This document shows positions 49,431 through 60,960 of a DNA stretch of 64,000 nucleotides, in pieces. The notes under the pieces were generated by a model. The model saw only the letters and a program-made list of their open reading frames with translations, was not told where the DNA came from and made no database searches. Position numbers and translations under genes: made by a program. The DNA comes from Anastatus disparis. Taxonomy: Eukaryota > Arthropoda > Insecta > Hymenoptera > Eupelmidae. The stretch is from NCBI GenBank assembly GCA_017163975.1, contig JAFFSR010000237.1, forward strand, positions 5,456,001 through 5,520,000, read 5' to 3'. Every line of letters starts with the position of its first letter. Within the stretch, counting starts at the first letter, position 1.

Positions 49431-50241
49431 TGATAAAAAACTAAATACTTTACGGTATTTAATTATATTTCAACTTAATTATTTTATTAAGATTTATTGT
49501 TATCATTAGTATAATGATTATAAATAGTAAAAGTATACGATCGTATTGGGGGTTAATAAGGATATATAAACGTTAGATGAAAGTGCAGATCGAAAAGCAG
49601 CTATATTGGAAATCAAAAAGAATTTCCTTTAGATCAGTCATTATCTCGAAAAATTACTGTTCTTTATAATATGGTGAACTTTAGTTGAGTATAGTAAATG
49701 GATTTAACATCATATTAATACACAAAAACAATAATTGTTTCACGTGAAAGAGACAGAAAGTAAAAAGGAATTTTGGAAAGTGAAATAAGTTCCATCACAA
49801 ATAATGCAGAAAATTTAAAGTTGTCATTAAATAATTTCAGGATTTTTCTGGCACTTTTTGATACAATTAATAAAAAGTAAATAATTTTATATTATCAATT
49901 ATTTTTTCTTAAAATTAAACACATTTATTTATTCGTAATAATTTATTTCTTTGGATCAAAATTAACATTTAACTTAAAAGATTTTTGCAGAGTAGCTCAA
50001 AGAGTTGGGACGACCTTGTATCGTTTTTAATAATTATAAGTAAATTAATAAACCTTCTTTTGAGGAAAAATGAGAAAAAAAGTGTACGCTACAGTGCAGG
50101 AAATAAAAACAACTGGGCGACATAGTGTCTCTAGCTCTGTGACAGACATCGCGTTGCGCCTCATATCGAAATAGTTTCTGTGTATGACTTTAAAAAATGC
50201 GTTAACTGAGACATAGTTGTTTCCAATTATAGTTAGTTATA
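49431..50241. other. 5' intron-like region of copy 9, no gene seen
   Basis: This matches 42935-43740 and 55430-56240 in order. Confidence 0.5.
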
Positions 50242-50530
50242 CACTGAAAAGAAAGTGGTGAACTACGAGTCCCACGAAGTACTTCTGCTTTACCAAACAG
50301 TAAGCATGCAAATCTTTTCTCTGGTGGTGAGTGTGATGCCCCACAGAAGAAGCTAACCGTTCTTTTTGTGGGGCTTCTCAGTTCCCACTCGCGTCTCTCC
50401 GATGTGAAGTGAAGCTCTTTTGCCACAGAGGCGTTACTGTTCTCTTGCAGCGAGACTCCGTGCATACGAACTTAAGAGAGCGTGGTTCGACTACCAGTAG
50501 TTCAGCTACATCACCATTTATTTTTCAGTG
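50242..50530. mobile_element. 289-bp MITE with CACTGAAAA ends, TA flanks
   Basis: It starts CACTGAAAAGAAAGTGGTGA and ends TCACCATTTATTTTTCAGTG, with TA on both sides (50240-50241 and 50531-50532). It interrupts the TATATATA tract that is continuous at about 43741 and 56238. Its GC-richer interior has no supported gene. Confidence 0.8.
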
Positions 50531-51256
50531 TATATATTTGTTTACAGTTATAAAAAATTGTATATATCCGTTTAAAGACATTCAAATTTATTTATAGTTA
50601 TTTACAATTATATTTAATTATTTACAGTATTTTACATTTTTAAATTTGTAAAGAATCGATTGTAATTTACAATTATTAACAGTTATTTGTAGATACTGAC
50701 AATAATTTGTAGTTATTCATAATTATAAGCTGTTATTTAGAATTATTCAAACATATTTATAAAATTTTTTTTGCCATACGGGACTGTGCAAAAATTTTGA
50801 ACTTTATGCTTTTGTAACATAATATACCATTCAATTGCAAATTTTCTTTTTATATCTCAAATAAAGCATTCTAAATTTTATTAAATATTTATTTAAATTA
50901 TAGTATGATTTTTTTAAGAAAGAATTTTTCAAAATTATTATATAACTTGTTCGAATACTTTTATTTAAACCTTAGAGATGATATAACGACCAAAAAAGTC
51001 TTAGATATTCGTCCTTATATATTAGCCGTCTATCAGTTAATGGTTACAATTTTATGTTGAAATGATTACAATTTTTATTTTTAATTAGGTCAATTTTTGC
51101 GTTCAGATTTGATTCCACGTGAAATATTTAATCGGTATAAACTTTTTTTCATATTTATATTATCGATCATGTTTTTCTTTTTAGCTTTTTTCACGAATGT
51201 CAAATTGATTTATTCTGTTATTAGATTCGTCAACAACGTGATAGAAAACTGTAAAA

Positions 51257-53444
51257 ATGGATTGTGAAAACACGATGTCCAGTACTACAATACAAGATTT
51301 AAATGATGATTGCTTAATATATATCTTTTCCATGTTACCAATCATCGATCAAATAAAAATACAAATAGGTATGTATCAGAGAATTATTCTCTCAAAGAAA
51401 AAATATATTTTCACCCAATAATTTATAGCTTATACAAATATTTTCACAGTGTGCAAACGTTGGCGGTTGTTAAGTCAGATAGCTTTAAATGGACTAAAAA
51501 GGTTCAAAATATACAGCAAAGAATTTTGGGGGATTGATGAAAAGAGTAAAGTAAAAATAAATCAAGATATTATTAAAAATATTTTAAAATTATATGGGCG
51601 TAAAATTACTCATATGGATTTGAACTATCATTATAGAGAACGCCAGGACTTTAAAATAGTTACTGGTATAAAATTTTCCCGATTTATATATGGATCGTGT
51701 CCAAATATTACATCATTGCTTATTGGAAAAGAATGTCAAAAAAAATCATTGCAATACATCGCAGAACATTTTCGTAATCTTATTCATTTTATGCATTATG
51801 ACTTGAACAATGATCATCATGATGGACTTGCAAAACTATTTTCCAATAATAAAAATTTAAAAAGTCTATCACTTAATTTTAATAGATTTCCATCATCAAG
51901 TTTCTTGCACTTAAATTCTGAATCAATTGAAGAAATCCATTTGTTTAGCGGAAGGGAATTAGATCCAAAGGTAGTTATCATTCTATAAGTGTTTTAATAT
52001 AAATTTATTTTTGAAACTAATACTTAATTATATATATAGATATGCTGCTGGGATCGATTTTTGCTTTTTTTTATTTTATTGATCTTTTTGAATTTATGAT
52101 TTAAACAAATATAATGATTTGCCCGTAGTAAAGCTATGTTAATACAGTTATTTTTGTTAAAAAAAAGTCACTTGGGCTCGTTATTTTTTTTTAACAAGCT
52201 CGACATATCTAACTTCAAAATACTATACAATGAAAGTTTGAATATAAATTTTTATGTATGGAATTTTGATGGATTTCTTGAGTTATCCGCATTTACTAAT
52301 CTTCCAAATTTTTTTATTATAATCAAAAAACTCGATTAAACGCGCCATTTACTTAGAAACTTGAATTGGAAATATTATTAGAAGGGAAGAGGGAACCTCC
52401 TCATGCCCTTAATGCTAGAAAATACTAGCTATTTAAATATTATTAAAAAATATCACCCAAGGGATCAAAAAGTTTATAGATCTGCTTATATGCATGTACA
52501 TGTTCAAAAATGTATTGAATAATAATCAAAATAATTTGCAGTAGTGCTCATTAATGTTTTACTATTTTAGGTATTGAAAAACTTTAAAAAAATACATACT
52601 TTAACTATTGATCAAAATTTCAATAGTTATAGTGAGTTCGAAGCAATATTAAGAGTCATCGGCTCACATTTACAAAATTTGAAAAAACTAAAACTTAATG
52701 TTGATTATTATCCTACTGATATCGAAAGAAATAAATTATTGAGGGGATATAATTGCATGATTACATTGACAAATCTTGAAGAACTACACATTGCACACAA
52801 TTATTTAGGAAATAATGATTTTTTGGAGATAATTTGTAACAATTTAAAAAAATTAAAGACATTAAAAATCAAGGGTAAGAATAATTTTTTATATAATCTT
52901 ATTGAAATTTACAAAAATATTTAAAAAAATATATACAAATATAATTGTTATTATTTTAGATTCTTGGGTAATTACTGATGAAGGTATGACGAAGATTAAT
53001 CTTTTACCAAATCTTCAGAATTTACATTTAAAAGCACTTGGAATCACTGGCTCATTTCTAATGTGCGAAGTACTTAAATTAAAAAATTTGGTATTTGAAC
53101 GCTGTCGATCATTACAAGATGAAGGGATTATTAATTTATTGTTAAATTCGCAGTACATTGAAAATATAGAAATAATTTGTTGTCCATGTATTAATGGTAC
53201 AGATTTAATTGATAAAATCATCAGAAATATTAAGGATCGTAAATTTAAAAAACTTAATATAAAAATGATTGCAGATTGTTTTATGCGTATAGACATTTTA
53301 GAAATATCAAATATATATTATGTTCGCACAAGTAAAAAATTTTGTATGAAATGTAGGTATAGATACCATTTGGAACCAGAAAATGCACCTTTTTGTAAAC
53401 ATTGTAGAAATACCGCATTTGTCCAGAAAATATCAAAAGATTAA
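51257..53444 (+). CDS. F-box/LRR protein, copy 9 (about 473 residues)
   Basis: Exons 51257-51368, 51450-51970, 52571-52874 and 52960-53444. The start MDCENTMSSTTIQDLNDDC is preceded by in-frame stops. The F-box has a Q-I rather than Q-R just before V-C-K-R-W. LRRs follow through exon 4 (LLIGKEC, LKSLSLNF, LEELHIAHN, LPNLQNLHLKAL) and the tail is FCMKC-x13-CKHC. The exon 2 donor is GTAGTT, weaker than the GTGAGT of sister copies because four bases have been lost. No leader block is visible upstream, since the region that should hold it has been replaced. Exon 3 is nearly identical to copy 8. Confidence 0.85.
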
Positions 53445-54871
53445 AAAAAATTGAAAAAATAATTGTATCATCAAATTATCAATTAATTAGAAGTTATGAA
53501 TTATAATTATTATTAATTATTATTCTCATCACTATTGTTAATTTTAATTTTATAGATTATTTTGTAATTCTAGATAGATTAGACTATTCTTGTAAAAAAT
53601 ACTTAAATTTTGACACGGAAAAGGTGCATTCATTTTTACATTTTGTAAAGTTTTAAAAATATTGAAAAAGGCCAATATTTAAAAAAAAAAGTTGAATAAC
53701 ACAACAAATGTTAAGAATTACATTTAATATAAATTTCTCTCATAAGTTTTGCAATTATTTGTTGTTGTTGCGTGTACATCAAATTATTTTTCAAAGCAAA
53801 AAATTCCGAATTGCATCAATATGTAATTAGTTTTAAGAAATCCTATTTAAAGGGTTTTAAAGATTTTCTTAAAGAGTACAGTTTTTTTTTTTAATTATCA
53901 TTCGAGATGATGCCAATGCATATTAATTTCTTCAAAACATTCTATGTATTCAATTGTAAGAAAATACAGTATATATTTATCAGTTCTAATGTAAATTTGC
54001 ACGTTTAATTTAAAGACCTACCCTTTATAAAAGCTTATATTTTACATCAACTCTACAATTAACCTATTTTTTTTTTTTTTTTTTTTTAAAAAAGATTAAT
54101 ATATAAAGGATATTGTCCTCTATATGATTAACCTTTTATATATGCTGAAGTCGAGGAAGCCCCCCGCCCGGCATCTGTTTAACACATTACATCAGGCTAG
54201 GACTGTCAGACCCACCATACCGAAAAACTTTGACTACCGATGGATGGTCAGCCACTTTTGTAACCAACAATCAACCGATACCCAATGAGGTCGGATTTTT
54301 TAAAGAGTCGCGATATAAATGGCACATACACTTATTTTCTTTCGAAAAAAAAGTTAGAGGTACCTGGCCAGGATTCGAACCCATGCCCTCCGCGTTGAAG
54401 GCAAGAGCTCTATCCATTACGCCACCGCGCTCTCACAATTAACCTATAAACCTCATTATTACTTATACGCTAATAATGAATAGTATTATATATATATAAT
54501 TTTACTCATTCATTATAAATAACCAATAGCATGATAAATTTTAATTAACGATTAGAATCAATTTATATTTTTAAAGATTTAATTCCAAAAAATAGCTTTT
54601 TTCGAAACATCTTATTTGCAGTTTATTTTTAGTTCCGAATTCATATATTTAAATTACCATCATACTATTTATTAAATATTTTTATTTTTTAATAATTCGC
54701 TTTCAAAATAAAAGCTTATGATTGTTTTAACACGCTTCGATAACTTTTGATTATTTGAAAATCATTTTTCCCAAAAATAACAGAATATTCTTAGAAAAAT
54801 TTAATTACTACATCTATTCCTTCTTTTTAAATATTTTCAGTTAAAGTTCAGTTAACGTTTGAGTTTAGAAA
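53445..54871. other. 3' flank of copy 9
   Basis: No gene is seen. It matches 3' flanks of copies 7, 8 and 10 and contains the SINE at 54068-54434. Confidence 0.6.
54068..54434 (-). mobile_element. tRNA-derived SINE, second family, 13-bp duplication
   Basis: On the minus strand the head (54434 leftward) reads like a tRNA: an A-box-like TGGCGTAATGGATAGAGC and a B box GGTTCGAATCC. The tail is a long T run on the + strand at 54068. The perfect duplication ACAATTAACCTAT is at 54055-54067 and 54435-54447. The paralogous flank at 41249-41261 has a single copy of this word and no insert. A truncated relative lies at 60391-60683. Confidence 0.88.
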
Positions 54872-55011
54872 TACGAAACGTCAAGTAGCGTGATGGTTAG
54901 AAGCAATATAAATGAAAAGCGTGTACACGCGTGCGCACAATAACATAACTGATACAATTATACATCGAATAAAATCGTTCACCTGTTGATATATACGCTT
55001 AAATGTAAACG
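54872..55011 (+). promoter_or_regulatory. Conserved leader block, upstream of copy 10
   Basis: This is the same module as 33571 and 41919, ending AAATGTAAACG|GTAAGA, with a 25-codon ORF at 54912-54989 (MKSVYTRAHNN...FTC). The exon 1 acceptor it would serve is at 61785, now almost 6.8 kb away because a large repeat block has entered between them. Confidence 0.5.
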
Positions 55012-56706
55012 GTAAGATTGAAGAAAAAAATTGTTTTCAACTATTTGTTTTTCAATGCTTTTGCATTGAGGGAACATTTAAAGTTTCTCAAGAAATTCTA
55101 CGTGTTATATATAGGACAATGAGATCTAGTTAATTTAACAGACTGAAAGTGCCGATTAGTTTACAAAATAAAGTACGTATAATGTATTTTTAATGGCTTT
55201 ATTTACTTATTGAACAGTGAAAATAAATTGTAAAATTTATCATATTGACAGAAAAATTAACGCTTAAAATAATTATAAACAATTTAGACAATTTAAAATA
55301 AATCTTTCAAATATTGACATTTTAATTATCTAATTATCTAGTGAAAGAAATACAACAGTGTTTACAAAATGTACGTTGCTGTGCTCCCTTGAGAATATTA
55401 GGGACAACATTTAAAAATCCACTGCATTGTGATAAAACACTCAACACTTTACGGTATTTAATTATATTTCAAGTTAATTAATTTTTAAGATTTATTGTTA
55501 TCATTAGTATAATGATCGAGATAATGATTGTAAATAGTAAAAGTATACGATCGTATTGGGGGTTAATAAGGATATTAGATGAAAGTGAAGATCGAAAAGC
55601 AGATATATTGGAAATCTAAAAGAATTTCCTTTAGATCAGTCATTATCTCGAAAAATTGCTGTTCTTTATAATATGGTGAACTTTAGTTGCGTATAGTAAA
55701 TGGATTTTACATTATATTAATACGCAAAAACAATAATTGTTTCACGTGAAAGAGACAGAAAGTAAAAAAGAATTTTTTGAGAGTGAAATAAGCTCCATCA
55801 TAATGCAGAAAATTTAAAGTTGTCATCAATTAATTTCAGGATTTTTCTGGCACTTTTTGATACAATTAATAAGAAGTAAATAATTTTATAATTTCAATTA
55901 TTTTTTGTTAAAAGTAAGCACATTTATTTATTCGTAAGAATTTATTTCTTTAGATTAAAATTAACATTTAACTTAAAAGATATTTGCAGAGTCGCTCAAA
56001 GAGTTGAAACGACCTTATATTGTTTTTAATAATTATAAGTAAATTAATAAACCTTCTTTTGAGGAAAAATGAGAAAAAAAGTGTACGCTACAGTGCAGGA
56101 AATAAAAACAACTGGGCGACATAGTGTCTCTAGCTCTGTGACAGACATCGCGTTGCGCCTCATATCGAAATAGTTTCTGTGTATGACTTTAAAAAATGCG
56201 TTAACTGAGACATAGTTGTTTCCAATTATTCATAGTTAGTTATATATATATATATATATTTGTTTACAGTTATATAAAATTGTATATATCCATTTAAAGT
56301 CATTCAAATTTATTTATAGTTATTTACAATTGTATTTAATTATTTACAGTATTTTACATTTTAATATTTGTAAAAAATCGATTGTAATTTACAATTATTA
56401 ACAGTTATTCGTAGATACTGACAATAATTTGTAGTTATTCATAATTATAAGCTGTTATTTAGAATTATTCAAACATATTTATAAAATTTTTTTTGCCATA
56501 CGGGACTGTGCAAAAATTTTGAACTTCATGCTTTTGTAACGTAATATGCCGTTCAATTTACATAACATAGTGTCTCTAGCTCTGTGACAGACATCGCGTT
56601 GCGCCTCATATCGAAATAATTTCTGTGTATAACTTAAAAAAATGCGTGAACTGAGGCATAAGTAATAGTTGTTTACAATTATTTATAGTTATGTATATAT
56701 ATTAGT
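55012..56706. other. 5' intron-like region with a tandem duplication
   Basis: No gene is seen. It matches the region before copies 8 and 9. A segment of about 120 bases around ATAGTGTCTCTAGCTCTGTG occurs twice, at about 56118 and 56568, the second time joined in mid-sequence after GCCGTTCAATTT. Confidence 0.55.
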
Positions 56707-56871
56707 AATATACGCAACAAGTGACGTACGAAGGGATAATATTGGCAAGGGTAAAAGTTTTTTGCGCGAGCAGTAGAAAGTCGAGGGCGCGCTTGCGTGC
56801 CCGAGATTTTCTGCTGCTCAAGCAAAAAACTGCAAATATTTTCCCGACGTACGTCACTTGTTACGTAGATT
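56707..56871. mobile_element. Long hairpin, possible divergent member of the hairpin family
   Basis: Outer arms CAACAAGTGACGTACG (from about 56715) and CGTACGTCACTTGTT (from 56848) pair. Inner arms GCAGTAGAAAGTCGAGGGC and GCCCGAGATTTTCTGCTGC also pair. Its edge, ATTAGTAATATACGC, resembles the AATAGTATATTATGC edge of the double-hairpin repeats. The GC-rich cap contains GCGCTTGCGTGC. Confidence 0.6.
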
Positions 56872-57607
56872 GTTTTATGCCGTTGTAAGCAGTTAGAGGA
56901 ACTATAAAATTATAAATGTATAATTTAATACATTTTTCACATTTTTTCAATGTATATTTTATGAATTTATGAAATGCGTAAGAAGCAATTTCCTAGAATT
57001 GAAAGAAACATGGAACAGATATAGCCACGTCTGTGCGCGCAAGCGCCACATGTTGTCGTGTGACGCTTCGAGAAACAAAGCAAGCGATACTTACTGTATT
57101 GGGATACACAAATTTTTAATTCACAATTATTTTAATATTTTTCTTTGATTTACTAAATATGATAGATACATCTGTTTATAAAATCTTTTTTTATGTTATG
57201 TTTGTTTGTACTTGTAAATATGAATGTACAAACTTATAACTGAAAAGTTTTAAATTTCTTTTATTTCTCTTATAATTTTACAAGTTTTATGTTTATTCTA
57301 TTTTTTTCACTGCATCACTTTTACTGTGATTATTTTTCAAAAAAGGAACCTTTTGAGAATATTTTAAGATGTCATAAGAGACGACTCGTATGAAAATAAA
57401 AAGATCTTAATGAGATTTTAATCGTATAATTTTGTTAATAATTTTACGTAAATCAAGATCTTATGAAGATCTTTTTGAGATCTTTTAAAAATTTATGTAT
57501 ATTTAAATATTTTTCAGATCTATTAATGATCTTTTTAAAATTTATTTTCTTTCAATTCTACGAATTTAACTAAAAGATTTCTTTTATAAAAATTAATTTA
57601 TAAACTA

Positions 57608-58586
57608 GGGTCAGAGTCCCGATTACTGAGCCTGTCCCGAACACTGTGTTCTTATATTTAATTGTTTTTATAAAATGAATTTTATAAAAAAACTGAAATA
57701 AAAAAATGTCATAATAAAGTAGAAAGATCAATCTTTAATTTGCAAAAATTAATTCTATATTATATCAATTCATTTTTCGTAAAAAAAAAACTTTTTAATT
57801 ATTCTATTCATTTCTTAGCACTTATTGCGGATTCCTTAAGAAAAATCTTAAGAAGAGGTACAATCTTTCAAGATGATTAATTACTTTTAAAAATACAATT
57901 ACGTAACATAAAATGAAATATATTATAATGAAACAGTTAAATTTTATAATAAACATGAAAAAATTATTTTTAAAACCTTTTTTTATTTATTTTTATGCAA
58001 AGTCCAGTAATACAGCATGATTTTAAAAGCTGACCATATTTCTGTGTGCCCGCGCGCGACTTCTCAACCTCACTTCTAATTACTACTTCGATATGTGATG
58101 CTCGCTATTCGTAAAGGTTTCAACGTTTATGCATATCGTTAGTGTACATTAAACTATATAAAACATTGAATATAAACATTAAAAATATTTTAATAATATT
58201 TTTTTTCTTTTGTAAAATACATAAAAATGAATAAAAATATAAAAAAAAACGTATTCTTTATACCAAAGAGGTTATGTTGCATATCGAAAAAGAACTCGGT
58301 ATTTTGGAACACGGACTTGTGGACAGGGCACAGTAATTAGGGGAACAGTAATATGACGAAAGACTTTTGCAAAGCACAGTAATTTGTACAAAATAATTTT
58401 TTTTTGTTTCGGCTTAAATTCGATGAAATTATATGATTTAAATAATAAAAAAAATTGCATTAGATACAGGGATGATTGAAGTATGCATACGCATTGATAG
58501 AAATGAAAATGTTAATAATTTGAATTAATGATGGATCTATTTCTTAGAAGATTATCTTAATGACACAGTAATCGGGACTCTGACCC
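57608..58586. mobile_element. 979-bp DNA element with GGGTCAGAGTCCCGATTAC ends
   Basis: Perfect inverted repeats of about 21 bases (GGGTCAGAGTCCCGATTAC... and its mirror) lie at the ends, with TA on both sides (57606-57607 and 58587-58588). Short CAGTAAT words recur near the right end. It encodes nothing recognised. TA duplication suggests the Tc1/mariner group or a relative. Confidence 0.75.
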
Positions 58587-58721
58587 TAAGATCTTTTTAA
58601 GATTTTTTTAAGATCTCTTTTCTAAATGTTAGTTAATTTCTTTAAATATTTTCGAGATCTTTTTAAGATCTCTTTTCTAAATAATACTTTTTTTTAAAAT
58701 CTTCTTAAGATCGTTTTAATA

Positions 58722-58880
58722 GTATATTATGCTACGTGGGATAAAAATGCGGTATTCTAGGCCGGCATGGGTTTAGCTCTCGAGGCAAAGCTGAGAGAGC
58801 TAAAATGCCGGCCTAAAGTGTCGCATTTTTATCCCAAGTGGCATATACGATTTCTTCCCATGCCGGGCTAAAAACACGTA
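58722..58880. mobile_element. Double-hairpin repeat, copy D (reverse orientation, one hairpin truncated)
   Basis: The edge AATAGTATATTATGC (from about 58719) is the mirror of the right edge of copies A and C, and GCATATACGATTTCTTCCC is the mirror of their linker. Between them is a hairpin with an entirely different stem (GTGGGATAAAAATGCG / CGCATTTTTATCCCA; GGCCGGCAT.../ATGCCGGCC). Of hairpin 1 only one arm (CATGCCGGGCTAAAA) remains. Confidence 0.7.
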
Positions 58881-58980
58881 CAACTTAAAGTTCGTGATAA
58901 TTCATTTTTCAATGAAAAATCAATAGATAAAAAAGTATCGCGAATTTAACTAAAACATTGTTTTAGCATATAACACATAT

Positions 58981-59968
58981 TTTTTAAAATAAGTGTTGAT
59001 TGAAATAACTCTTAAACAAATATTTTCCATGTTTGACCTTTACATCTGAAAAAGTCCTGTCGTTGCTGTTCTCTGTTGTTAATTACGTAAATCTAAAGAT
59101 GCAGCTCTGGTTTTATCTATGCAGCCAAAACCTGAAATGAAATTAATTTTTCACAAAGTAAATGTTCTTAGATTTATAATATGTACGACAAAGAAAATAA
59201 ATATGAATGACACAGAATAATTTCAGGTTATTTAATAGTTTCTTATTTTTACATTATTTTACGTAAAAAGGCAGAAAGAATTTTTACTTATCTGATAAGA
59301 TGTGAATCGGATGTCTTAATATCCTTTTGATTAATAAGAAAACTTTCTTATAGTAAAAACTACAAGTTGTATAATTTTATTTATTTTCCTTCTAAAAAAT
59401 GTACGTAATTCGTAATGACGTTTCAATAACTTGAAATTATTTATTTATTAACAGAAGTTGTTGATTAATAAACCGATACAATATACTCTTTATCACTTCT
59501 ATTAATAAATAAACAATTTCAAGTTATTGAAACGTCATTACGAATCACGTACATTTTTTAGAAGGAACATAAGTAAAATTATACAACTTGTAGTTTTTAT
59601 TATAAGAAAGTTTTATTATTAATCAAAAGGATATCAAGACATCCGATTCACATCTTATCAGATAAGTAAAAATTCTTTCTGCCTTTTTACGTAAAATAGT
59701 GTAAAAATCAGAAACTATTAAATAACCTGAAATTATTTTGTGTCATTCATATTTATTTTCTTTGTCGTACATATTATAAATCTAAGAACATTTACTTTGT
59801 GAAAAATTAATTTCATTTCAGGTTTTGGCTGCATAGATACAACCAGAGCTGCATCTTCGCATTTATAAAATTAACAACAGGACTTTTTAGATGTGGATGT
59901 AAAAGTCAAACATATGGAAAATATATGTCTATTCAAGAGTTATTCAATCAATGCTTATTTCAAACAAT
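58981..59968. repeat. Near-perfect 1-kb palindrome
   Basis: The left arm runs from about 58981 to 59457 and the right arm from about 59496 to 59968, with a spacer of about 38 bases. Long exact stretches match, for example AAACGTCATTACG, TTTCTGCC...ACGTAAA and GGTTTTGGCTGCATAGAT on the right arm. Scattered mismatches and small gaps grow toward the outer ends. No gene is seen in either arm. Confidence 0.75.
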
Positions 59969-60390
59969 AGAATTAGAATTTTACGAATAATATCATTTAT
60001 CCAGTTATTAATAGTTCATTTATAATTATATGTGCCGCATAAACCTTACCTTTATTATTTCATGTATCTTTTATTTGTATCTTACATATAACGAACTTAT
60101 CAAAGTTTACATTTAAACTTCTCAATTAAATACATGAGAATATAAATTTGTTTTTTTTTTTTAATTAAGTTTAATTCTTTTATATCGCTACACTCACTTT
60201 TATTTTGTATAATATTTTAACATAAAAATATTATTGTCCTAAAAATTCAAAATTGATAAAATTATTATATTTATTGCTTCCATTTAAATCTCTAAAATTG
60301 ATCTTAAATACGTTATGATTGTATTTACATCTTAGACATCTACTAATGCACGTTATAAATTCCCAAATTTTACGTCTTAAATACATTAAA

Positions 60391-60683
60391 AAAAAAAAGT
60401 TAATATATAAGGATATTGTCCTCTATATAATTAACTTTTTTTATATAATGAAATCAGATAGATTGTATCCCGGTTCCCGTTTTACACATTACATCAGGCT
60501 AGACCATCTGACACATCGTACCGAAAACTTAGACTACCGATGGATGGTCAACCACTTTTGTGATCAACAATCAACCGATACTCAATGAGGTCAGATTTTT
60601 TAAGAGTCGCGATATAAATAGCACATACACTAATTTTCTTTCGAAAAAAAAGTCAGTGGTCTCTGGCCAGGATTCAAACCCGA
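60391..60683 (-). mobile_element. SINE, second family, 5'-truncated, 15-bp duplication
   Basis: It is similar throughout to 54068-54434 (TTAATATATAAGGATATTG, CTACCGATGGATGGTCA, ACAATCAACCGATAC). It stops within the B-box region (GGATTCAAACC), so the tRNA-like A box is missing. The duplication CTTAAATACATTAAA lies at 60376-60390 and 60684-60698. Truncation at the head with an intact duplication is the usual result of incomplete reverse transcription. Confidence 0.85.
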
Positions 60684-60689
60684 CTTAAA

Positions 60690-60960
60690 TACATTAAAAT
60701 CAGCTAATTTTGTAAAAAAATGATATCTTACAGTCATCTTAAAAAAGTCTAAAAAATATTTCAATTGCATCTTAAAATGATCTTATTTTGATCTTAAAAT
60801 CAAGTTATTTTGTAAAAAAATGATATCTTAAAGTCATCTTAGCAACGTCTTAAAACATCTCAGTTGCATTTTAAAATGATCTTATATTCATCTTAAAAAC
60901 AACTGATTTTGTCAAAAATAATCTTACAGTTATCTCAAAAACCATCTGAAATAGACGTCT
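60690..60960. repeat. Tandem repeat, about 100-bp unit, 2.5 copies
   Basis: Units of the form ATTTTGTAAAAAAATGATATC...AAAATGATCTTATTTTGATCTTAAAA recur at about 60700, 60800 and 60899. They form part of the GATCTT-rich right arm. Confidence 0.65.

Noticed and set aside
50202..50597. Frames within the 50242-50530 MITE
   Set aside because: They are confined to a non-autonomous element and do not resemble a transposase.
54361..54434. Functional tRNA gene on the minus strand
   Set aside because: It is the head of a SINE with a T-run tail (on the + strand) and a 13-base duplication; a sibling copy is truncated in the same region.
57608..58586. Coding DNA transposon
   Set aside because: The inverted ends and TA flanks are good, but the only frame (about 62 codons, minus strand) has no recognisable motif.
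60690..60960. CRISPR-like array
   Set aside because: The units are about 100 bases, degenerate and without separate spacers, in a eukaryotic context. It is a simple tandem repeat inside a foldback arm.
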